Positions 48,885 to 57,095 of a stretch of 64,000 bases of DNA are shown here, in pieces. Within the stretch, counting starts at the first letter, position 1. The number at the start of each line of letters is the position of its first letter. The notes under the pieces were generated by a model. The model saw nothing but the letters and a program-made list of their open reading frames with translations. It ran no database searches and was not told where the DNA came from. Position numbers and translations under genes: made by a program. The DNA lies in assembly GCA_018343915.1 (NCBI GenBank), contig JABRWF010000007.1, positions 62,001 to 126,000 on the forward strand, in the 5' to 3' direction. The stretch comes from Agroathelia rolfsii (lineage: Eukaryota > Basidiomycota > Agaricomycetes > Amylocorticiales > Amylocorticiaceae).

Positions 48885-49478
48885 ATGAACACCGTCTCTA
48901 GGAAATTCCTCCTCGCCCTCTTTGCCCTTGTTGGCCTCTTCTTCTCGACTGCTCTCTCTGCCCCCGTTACAGACTTGAAGAGAGATATATTCACGCCGCC
49001 TGTGCTTTACCCCCATGCCGGCACCCATTGGTACACCGGTCAGACCCACAACGTCACCTGGCAAGTATCTACCCCAAATTTTCAACGGGTATGCATTTTT
49101 TGGTCTAACTATCCTCACAGGGACACTTCAAACCGTCCTGCGAAAATCACCGACAGATATGGGGGTCTCATAACCCTCCGCTACGACAACTTCAGTACTC
49201 CTTATATGTCCTCCCTTTTGATGATCATATGATTTGATTGGGCACATACTCATGGTCAATTGATTATTCCCCAGTGATTCTCGCTCAAGGATTCGACCTC
49301 TTGCTCGGACGCATCGAGGTCCAGGTTCCCTGGGTTCTCCCTGGTGACGAGTACCAACTTGTCTGTAAGTGTCAAAGTCCTTCTTATTCCTACGCTTGAT
49401 CTCCTTTGGCTTACTCACCCATGTAATCTAGTATTTGGAGATTCTGGCAACTTCAGCCCTTACTTCTCCATTAACTAA
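48885..49478 (+). CDS. small secreted Kre9/KNH-like protein, copy B (possibly splice-damaged)
   Basis: The four-exon model (48885-49060, 49121-49203, 49275-49364, 49432-49478) gives 131 residues. It has the same design as copy A: signal peptide, TDLKR|DIF dibasic site, HWYTGQTHNVTWD, and the FGDSGNFSPYFSIN end. Intron 1 starts with GC. Intron 2 would have to start at ATATGT, where copies A, C and D have GTATGT, so the donor G is changed to A. Intron 1 is 60 bp, a multiple of three, and is open. Without splicing the reading frame runs on and stops at 49230, giving a truncated 115-residue product. The reading frames of the exons themselves are intact, so damage is recent or the intron is removed non-canonically. 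Confidence 0.65.
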
Positions 49479-50540
49479 ATGTACTTCCTTTGCGTGAGCG
49501 ATGGAGATACATGCTGTAAGAGTATGGTTATTTCCACTATTTTCTGATTCGCACGAACGGACTAGTTTCATCTGTACCCTATCCAAGTGAATTCGGTATG
49601 AGATTATTTCTCGAATCTTGCTCCGATGTTCCTTGTTGTTCTCTTTTCTGTTTTTTTTTTTTTTTTTTTTTTTTTTCTCCTTGCTGTGGATATTTTCTCG
49701 GACACTTGCTTTGGAATTCCAACCATTTCTATGGACATTTTGGTGGGAAATTACATCCAAAAAAGACTTGTAACATTTGATGTAGATGTATGCTACTTTT
49801 TTTACTTATTCTTAAGACATAAAATCCAATTATGATCACATTTTGTCCATTGATGTCTGAAACAGGGCTTTGACAGAGGATATTGCCGGACTGGCTTCGC
49901 TGTCTGATACTCCAACATCAGGAAGGTGAGAAGACGAGTAATGACAAGAACTAGCTTCTTTCTGAGACTCGATTACCCACGGATCCACGACTTGGAAGTA
50001 CTAGTAATATATCTTGATCTGTTACCATCCGTATCCAGTAGCTCCTACTCTCACGCTGGCACATATTAGCACGGCAAGAGCAATGCATGCATGCTATCGC
50101 TTTATCATGTTTATAGTAAACTGTTTGTCTGGCCTGAAAACAACAACACACGCTACTACCTTGAGTCTCAAATTGTTCAAAGTAAAACTCAAAGATGTGA
50201 GAAAAGAGCGAGCCAGCCAGTAATAAGTCCAAAGCTAGATTGAATTACGCTTGTCGTTGTACTTGGACGCGGTACGCGGACAAACGAATGAGGTAACTAC
50301 TACAAAAGTTCGTAGCTACATACTACAGTCACGCGGAGCGTGACTGTGACTCCGTCACTCCCATCGAGGCATGGATTGCCTATACCAACAAAAGATACCT
50401 ATCAGAAGGGTGACAACAGCAAGAAAAGGGGACTAGCAAATACTTCAAGATGACCAGAGAGTAGGAGGTAAACAGCCACGTCATACGTATATAATACTAC
50501 ATATCTATCTTCGCCTACGATAAACTTACATAGATCAGAT
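49479..50540. repeat. block-repeat tail following copy B
   Basis: This holds the shared 3' flank (26-T run at 49651-49676) and then sequence similar to 52461-53450 after copy C, including CGCTGGCACATATTAGCA near 50052 and AGAGTAGGAGGTAAACAGCC near 50458. The later part also resembles the upstream flank of the intact OYE gene (59280-59500). I see no gene in it. Confidence 0.6.
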
Positions 50541-51117
50541 CAAGCACTATTCATACTGAAGTGCCCGGCATCTCATCAAAAGTCCAGCACCTTATTGAAT
50601 CGAGTACTGACCTGCTTACATCATAAAAGGTCGGTTGAGGCCAAATAGGTCTGGGGAGTTTCGCACTGAGTGCATGACCACGGATGATAAATGGGCTGAT
50701 TCATTGCCGGTGGCCTTGTGACGACTGGGAATTGCATGCTGCCAGTGATAGCATTGCTGCCCCTCATTCCTACAGATTTGAAGACCTCTTTGTCCCTACC
50801 AAGGTGGCTTAACACACACTAATCATCCTACTCACCAAAAACCTTACTGGATGGCTCCTTGACTCAAGGCCAGCAGCTCAAGTTTCCTTCAACTTTCAAG
50901 TTTGCATTACTGGCCTCAGGCTATGTTTCCTCGCGAGCCATTTCCTAGTGTCTATTTAGGCTTGCATTATTATGACTGATATAGCTGGTCGGCCAATTCT
51001 CTAGCTTATTCATCTCCATCTGTTTTTCTACCCTTGTGGATAAGGGGGTGGGACAAGATCAACATACTCTTACCGTTCTCTTAATGAACCTCCCCGGATA
51101 CCCGATAGCCCTCCCCC
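50541..51117. repeat. copy of the OYE upstream flank, block C
   Basis: The sequence matches 55040-55560 and, more weakly, 59500-59907 in front of the intact OYE gene. Landmarks are CCAGCA, AATAGGTCTGGGGA, GATGATAAATGGGCTGATTC and GGTCGGCCAATTCTCTAGCT. It contains no open gene. Confidence 0.6.
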
Positions 51118-51168
51118 ATGTACTTCTTGCCAAAGATTTCCCAGCCTATTACCATTGTCGGTGGATTT
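51118..51168 (+). pseudogene. 5' fragment of an OYE gene (short), block C
   Basis: ATGTACTTCTTGCCAAAG and CCAGCCTATTACCATTGTCG correspond to the first 48 bases of the intact OYE gene at 59908. The similarity ends near 51168, then SNF2-like sequence starts within a few bases. Confidence 0.7.
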
Positions 51169-51174
51169 ACAAGA

Positions 51175-51480
51175 CCACGATTCTGACTGGTGCTTAGGTG
51201 TTGACTTGTGGATCGATGAAGTTTCTGGCCTATTATGACGCTCGCTTGTATCGCCCTTAACCTGATGCTGATCAATATTCCTTATCTTCAATTCAATTTA
51301 CATCCAAACTTGGTTTGCGGGCACGAACCCAGCAAGTCGTGACATTTACCTTCACCATTTCCGACAGTCCGTGCCCTTCTAATCAAGCTTCTGCATCGGC
51401 ATGAGGAACGTAAGAATTTAACTCGGTCTGCATTGCCCGTTATGACCTTATGATAGATCCTTTCCCCACTTCAGAGGTCG
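51175..51480 (+). pseudogene. 3' fragment of the SNF2 ATPase gene (decayed), block C
   Basis: From GATTCTGACTGGTGCTTAGG it follows ATPase positions 44730-45030, including TTTGCGGGCACG, CAGCAAGTCGTGACATTT, CCCTTCTAATCAAGCTTCTG and TAAGAATTTAACTCGGTCTG. Stops and indels destroy the frame. Confidence 0.78.
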
Positions 51481-51599
51481 CCCAGAAGGTTCTACTTTGA
51501 TTTTAATCTTTTGGATGAGCCAGAATTGTTTAGCCACTGATGGTGAACCATGGCAAGAATCGGCGGAATTAGTGTATTGATACATGATTTGCGTAATAA

Positions 51600-51882
51600 T
51601 CTGACTCGGAACCCCAGGCGAATCAAGACCGACCCGGTGATGTCCAAAGAATATACTCGATTACCCTTGGCGCCGTTTTCCGGCGGCTGCAATGACGGCG
51701 GTGGCCTCTTCTGGCCGTGGCTCCTACGCCGGTGTCTATATACCAGTGCCTATATAAGCCAGCTAGCCTGCTGCTACTCTTGCTCCCCATCGAGGACTTG
51801 CTTTTCTCTCTTCGATTTCTATTCATTACCTTTTTCATTGACATACGACCTCTGACGAGCTCACGCCATTAGCTATCTTATC
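51600..51882 (+). promoter_or_regulatory. promoter of KNH copy C with TATA box
   Basis: TATATAA at 51751-51757 is about 132 bp before the ATG. The module GACTCGGAACCCCAGGCGAA, CTCGATTACCCTTGGCGC and GGCCTCTTCTGGCCGTGGCT matches the other copies. Confidence 0.65.
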
Positions 51883-52460
51883 ATGATCATGAACGCCTCC
51901 CCCAAGTCTTTCCTCCTCACCCTCTTCGCTCTTGTTGGCCTTTTCTTCTCGGTTGCCCTTTCTGCTCCTGTCACAGACGCGAAGAGGGATATATTTACGC
52001 CACCTGTGCTCTATCCCCATGCCGGCACCCACTGGTACACCGGCCAGACCCAGAATGTCACCTGGTAAGTATCTGCACTCGATTTTATAAGTATTCTCTG
52101 TGCTCACTATCTACACAGGGATACCTCCAACCATCCCGCGAGCGTCAGCAACAGGTATGAGGGTCTCATCACCCTCCGCTTCGATAACTACAGCACTCCT
52201 GGTATGTCTTTTCTCTCGGTAACTTGATTGGACAAACACTCATGATCAACTGATCACCTCACAGTGATCCTCGCTGAAAACTTCGATCTCTTGTCTGGAA
52301 GTGTCGAGGTCACCGTCCCTTGGGTTCTCCCTGGCACTGAGTACCAACTTGTCTGTAAGTACCATTTATTCCCATTCCTGGTCTCAATTGGTTCACTTAC
52401 CCATATAACCTAGTGTTTGGCGATTCTGGCAACTTCAGCCCTTACTTCTCCATTAACTAA
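51883..52460 (+). CDS. small secreted Kre9/KNH-like protein, copy C
   Basis: Exons at 51883-52064, 52119-52201, 52265-52354 and 52414-52460 give 133 residues. The signal peptide is FLLTLFALVGLFFSVALSAP, the dibasic site is TDAKR|DIF, the core is HWYTGQTQNVTWD and the end is FGDSGNFSPYFSIN. Unlike A, B and D, intron 1 starts with the normal GTAAGT, so this copy has canonical borders throughout. The third exon (VILAENFDLLSGSVEVTVPW) is closer to copy D than to A or B, suggesting C and D share a more recent ancestor. Confidence 0.83.
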
Positions 52461-53450
52461 GCGCACTTCTTCCACGCGGAAAATGGAGATACATGCTATA
52501 AGAGCATGATTACTCTCGTGATTGTCTGATTTGCACAAACGGACTAGTTTCATCTGTACCCTATCCATGTGAATTCGGCATGAGATTATTTCTCGAATCT
52601 TGCTCCGATGTTCCTTGTTGTTCTCTTTTCTGTTTTTCCTTCTTGCTGTGGATATTTTCTCGGACACTTGCTTTGGAACTTCAACCATTGCTATGGACAT
52701 TTTTGTGGGACATTACACCCAAAATGTTGATGTACCCATAATTCTGCTACTTTGTACTCCTTCTTAAGTCATAAAAATCCAATCATGATCACATTTTTTT
52801 CATTGGTGTCTGTAACAGGGCTTTGATATAGGATATTACCGACCTGGCTTCGCTGTTCGATACTCTGGCATGATAAAGGTGAGAAGACCGGTAATGACAA
52901 GAGCTAGCTTTTTTGTTGGATTCGATTATCAATGGATTCCCTACCCCCATGCTGGCACATATTAGCATAGCAAGAGCAATGCATACATGCTATTGCTTTA
53001 TCATATTCCTAATACATTGTTTGTTTAGTTGCCTCAACACGCTACCATCTTAAGCCCCAACTTGATTGAAGTGCAACTTGAATATTTCTATCTCGTCAAG
53101 AGTGCTGTTTCTCGTTATCGACACTGAATAGAAACGATCCCACTTGGTTTTGCTCACTGGCATATCATCATAATTGTTCTTCATGAACTAGAAAGATAAC
53201 CAAATGACCGAGGTGAGATGCGGTCCCACACCAGAATTTGCGGAAATGAGAGAGAATAACAAGACGGGAAAGTGTAAATGGCCAGTAACTGCAATGTAAA
53301 GGATGAAGACAATAAGTAAGAAAGGGGGAGGGGGCTAACGGACACTTTAAAATGATAAGAGAGTACTATTAGTAGGAGGTAAAGAGCCGCGCTATTCGTA
53401 TCTATCTTCACCTGCGCCGAACTCGCATATACCACACCAACTTGAAGCAT
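52461..53450. repeat. block-repeat tail following copy C
   Basis: Similar to 49479-50540 after copy B: the shared 3' flank (here with only 5 T), then GGCTTTGATATAGGATATTA, CATGCTGGCACATATTAGCA and TAGTAGGAGGTAAAGAGCCG. No gene is seen. Similarity to block B stops near 53450. Confidence 0.6.
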
Positions 53451-53929
53451 TGCTTATCTGTTAAAATGTTGAAAGGGGATCGATTGCAGCCAACAGTAGA
53501 CAACACGAATAAAATTTCTGTTTGTCGTGGTATGCGGTGGTATGCAGTCAAACAGGTAGAGATACAAAAATTCTGCCGGATAAAATACAACCTTTGGCAT
53601 TGCTTAATGGGCTGGCTGGCCTGCATGCAGAGAGCAGCGGCGGCGGTGGATGGGGGAAAGGCGCGAAGCGCTTTTCGAGCCCCCAGCTAAATAGAAACCT
53701 ATGGAGAGATAGGTGAGCAGTGCTTCCCGTAGTGTAGGAGTGCATTGACGTATCGTGCCAGCATTGATCCCCATAACATCTAGGAGATGCAGTCCTTAGA
53801 TGGTGGTTGTTACTAGACTACCACAGTTATCAGGCGGCCGTGCCATTATCTCAATGCATATAGAAACGGGTGTGAATTAGTGCACAGCTATGACGCCCTC
53901 TCACTAGGCACAAATAAATTGTGACAAAG

Positions 53930-54168
53930 CCCAGAGTGCATGGGCACGGGCAAGAAACGGTAATTTAGCCTTAGTATGAAATACTAGATATGTTCGGCAA
54001 CAGCAAATCCTAGCAATAACTGCATGGGCAAAAAAACGGCAATGTAACCTTGGTATGAAATACTAGGCATACGCTCAGCAGTAGCAGTAGCGGCAAAAGC
54101 CCAGCAATAAATACATGGGCAAGAACGGCAAGTGTAGCCATGGTATGGAATAACGAGGAATGCAGCGA
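53930..54168. repeat. three imperfect tandem repeats of about 80-90 bp
   Basis: Each unit contains TGCATGGGCA (or TACATGGGCA), an AAACGGNAA-like core, GTAGCC/GTAACC and TGGTATGAAATACTAG, with unit starts near 53935, 54012 and 54103. The third unit is degenerate and runs into the left arm of the inverted repeat. Confidence 0.65.
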
Positions 54169-54940
54169 TGTTATTACCAGGCGCAAAAACAGCAGCAGCA
54201 ATAATACCCAGATTTGGCCACAGAAAAAGGCATCATAAATGCCTCATCACACACAGAGTACGAGTAAATCTTTAAGCATATTGAGCTCAAGATGTGAGTG
54301 CATTGAAAAAGCGAGAGCCAGCGGAGGATGCTGGCGATTCCGGAGAGAGGCTGGTAGTGTTTCATGGGTACAATCTTGGTAACTCTTAACGGGCGCGAGC
54401 CGCCAGCAGGACCCTCGAATACCTGTGACAACCTTTTTCGCAAAATCGGCCCTATAAGGCCCAATTTGTCCGGAAACGAAAAAAGGTACCCCTTTTTCGT
54501 CCAAAATGACCTGATTTGCTCGGAAAGCGTGACTTTTTGCTGGCACCGATTTTGGGCCTCGCAGCATACAACTCTCCCAAAAAAAGCTTCGACGTGACAT
54601 GTGATGTCCTGTGATAGGTGGTATCTCTGGAAAATTCCCAAATTTGAATATTAATTTTTCTGGACTTGCGAAAAAGGTTGTCACAGGTATTCGAGGGTCC
54701 TGCTGGCGGCTCGCGCCCGTTAAGAGTTACCAAGATTGTACCCATGAAACACTACCAGCCTCTCTCCGGAATCGCCAGCATCCTCCGCTGGCTCTCGCTT
54801 TTTCAATGCACTCACATCTTGAGCTCAATATGCTTAAAGATTTACTCGTACTCTGTGTGTGATGAGGCATTTATGATGCCTTTTTCTGTGGCCAAATCTG
54901 GGTATTATTGCTGCTGCTGTTTTTGCGCCTGGTAATAACA
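54169..54940. repeat. 772-bp element: 275-bp perfect inverted arms around a 222-bp core
   Basis: The left arm 54169-54443 and right arm 54666-54940 read as exact reverse complements. Both encode the same translation in opposite directions (for example RKRLSQVFEGPAGGSRPLRV). The core contains a smaller palindrome centred on GGTACC (about 54478-54499). No clear target duplication flanks the arms and no protein is supported. A transcript across it would fold into a long perfect hairpin. Confidence 0.85.
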
Positions 54941-55055
54941 ACGCGCACGCCAAAGACACCGCTTATAATTATGCCAGCATCGTGCCTCCTTCGGCAGAAA
55001 GCATACATCTAATCACGTGATAAAATTATCCGCTGTGATTGAACGAACGGATTGC

Positions 55056-55569
55056 AACTCCAATAGTATCCAGCATCTCGTCAAACGACCAGCATCTCAA
55101 TAAATCAAACATTAACTTGCTCACGCTAAAAAAAAGACCTGCTGGGACTAAATAGGGTCTGGGGAACCTCTCAGTGGGTGTATGACCGTAGATGATAAAC
55201 GGGCTCATTCATTGGCCCTGTGGCAAATCGCATGTTGATGCTAGTACTATATAGTATCATGACTGCTTCCCATTCCAGGAGCTCCTTGACTCATATTACA
55301 ATGGCCTAGCATACATACACATTATTTAGTCATTCCATTAACCAGAAATCTCACTCAATGGCTCGTTAACTTGAGGGTTTTAAATTTAATAATACCTGTG
55401 TATTAATTGACCTCAGGCTATGTTCCTCGCAAACCATTTTATAGTGTCTATCTTAGCTTGCGCTGTTATGACTGGTCGGCCAATTATTCAGCTTCTTTGT
55501 TCCCACCTGTTTTCCTATCCTTGCAGATGCGTGAATGGAATGAGACTAACATATCCTTGCCATTCTCTC
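55056..55569. repeat. copy of the OYE upstream flank, block D
   Basis: Similar to 50541-51117 and to the flank of the intact OYE gene. Landmarks are AATAGGGTCTGGGGAACCTC, GATGATAAACGGGCTCATTC, TATGTTCCTCGCAAACCATT and GACTGGTCGGCCAATTATTC. It contains no gene. Confidence 0.6.
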
Positions 55570-55617
55570 AACGAACCTCCCCTTTTCTTGCCAAAGCTTT
55601 CCCAGGATTGTTGGCGG
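55570..55617 (+). pseudogene. 5' fragment of an OYE gene (short, ATG lost), block D
   Basis: CTTGCCAAAGCTTTCCCAGG and TTGTTGGCGG match the first bases of the intact OYE gene, but the start codon is gone. The junction with SNF2-like sequence, GGCGGATTTGCA, resembles that of block C (GGTGGATTTACA), so C and D share one junction. Confidence 0.68.
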
Positions 55618-55915
55618 ATTTGCACAATTCTGGTTGGTACTTGAGTGTTGACCTTGGGTCCAAGAAGAAGTTCCCAGCCTTTTCTGACGCTCGCTTATGT
55701 CTCCCTTAGCCTGACACAGACCAGCATTCGTTGTCTTCAATTCACAGCCGAATCGGTCTTCCAGCCAGTCATGTCATTCACATTCAACATTTCCGATAGT
55801 ACGCATCTTTCTAATGAAACCTGTACACGATGTGCGGAATGTAAGAATTTAATTCGGTCTATACTGCCCGTTATTATAGACCCCTCTGTCTACGTTATCC
55901 CTTCCCCGCTTCAGA
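55618..55915 (+). pseudogene. 3' fragment of the SNF2 ATPase gene (decayed), block D
   Basis: It follows ATPase positions 44735-45030: TGAGTGTTGACCTTGGGTCC, AGAAGTTCCC, TTCAATTCACAGCCGAA, CGCATCTTTCTAATGAAACC and GTAAGAATTTAATTCGGTCT. It is frameshifted and has stops. Confidence 0.75.
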
Positions 55916-55939
55916 ATAGGCCGCCCAGCTTTGGCTTCT

Positions 55940-56220
55940 TTTTTAATGATCCGAGCCCCAGGCGAGGATCCTATGTTCAAAGGAATACGTGTATAACTCG
56001 ATTACACTTGACACACATCCGCCAGCATTTGTAATGACGGTGGTGGCCTCTTCTGGCCGTGGCTCTTATGCCGGTACTTATATGCCAGTGCCTATATAAG
56101 CCAGCTATCCTGTTACTGCTTTTGCTCCCCATCAAGGACTTGCTTTTCTCTCTTCAATTCTTAATCCTTTTTACAAGCAATCTCTGACGCGCTCGCGCCC
56201 CTAGTTAAATAATAATAATC
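55940..56220 (+). promoter_or_regulatory. promoter of KNH copy D with TATA box
   Basis: TATATAA at 56093-56099 is about 128 bp before the ATG. The shared module ATGATCCGAGCCCCAGGCGA, CTCGATTACA and GGCCTCTTCTGGCCGTGGCT is present. Confidence 0.65.
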
Positions 56221-56780
56221 ATGATCACCGCTCCCAAGACTCTTCTCGCCCTTGCTGGCTTCTTCTTCTCAGCTGCACTCTCTACCCCCGTCGCAGATGA
56301 GAAACGAGATATATTCAACCCCCGTGTACTCGTTCCCCATACGGGCATCCATTGGTACACCAACCAGACCCAGAGTGTCATCTGGCAAGTGTCTGCACTC
56401 GTTTGTATATGTATTCTCTGTGCTCACTATCTACACAGGGATACCTCCAACCATCCCGCAACCGTCACCGGCAGATACCAGGGTCTCATCACCCTCAGCT
56501 ACAATAACATCAGTACTCCTTGTATGTCTTCGAGAGAGAAGACTTGATTTGACACGCATTCATGATTAATTGATCATCTCACAGTGATCCTCGCTGAAAA
56601 CTTCGATCTCTTGTCTGGAAGTGTCGAGATCACCGTCCCTTGGGTCCTCCCTGGCGACACCTACCAGCTTGTCTGTAAGTATCATTTGTTCCTATGCCGG
56701 ATCTCAGCTGGTTCACTCACACATATAACTTAGTGTTTGGCGATTCCGGCAACACCAGCCCTGTCTTCGCCATCAACTAA
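56221..56780 (+). CDS. small secreted Kre9/KNH-like protein, copy D
   Basis: Exons at 56221-56384, 56439-56521, 56585-56674 and 56734-56780 give 127 residues. The signal peptide is slightly shorter (TLLALAGFFFSAALSTP), followed by ADEKR|DIF. This is the most divergent copy: HWYTNQTQSVIWD replaces HWYTGQTHNVTWD, removing the NVT sequon, and the end reads DSGNTSPVFAIN. Intron 1 is GC-AG (GCAAGTGTCT). All other borders are GT-AG. The frame is intact. Confidence 0.8.
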
Positions 56781-57095
56781 ACGCACTTCCTCTGTGTGGA
56801 GAACGGAGAAGAATCCTAAAAGAACATGACCTTTTTAACTTGCACGAATGGACTAGTTTCATTTACATTCTATCCAAGTGGATTGGGCGTGGGGTTCTTG
56901 TATCGCTGTTCTCTTGTTTTACCTTTTTTGCTGGGGACATTTTCTCAGGCAATTTGCATTTCACTCATCAAATCACTAAAAAAACAATATCTACATCAGT
57001 ACTCCTGCTATCATTTTACTCATTCTTAAATCAAATACAATTGTGATCAGACCTTATCCGTACATATCCCTTGAAGTTGGAAAACATTAACATGA

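Larger units (their letters stand above)
53451..55055. other. about 1.6-kb segment interrupting the block repeat
   Basis: In block B the sequence similar to 53450 runs straight on into sequence similar to 55056. Here 1.6 kb is interposed. It contains short unsupported frames, the three imperfect tandem repeats and the 772-bp inverted-repeat element. Confidence 0.55.

Noticed and set aside
49598..49835. Phe-rich frames around 49620-49700
   Set aside because: They are translations of the 26-T homopolymer in the 3' flank of copy B.
54174..54935. Apparent protein genes of 77-155 residues within the inverted-repeat element
   Set aside because: The same peptides appear on both strands only because the arms are reverse complements; there is no domain and no coding signal.
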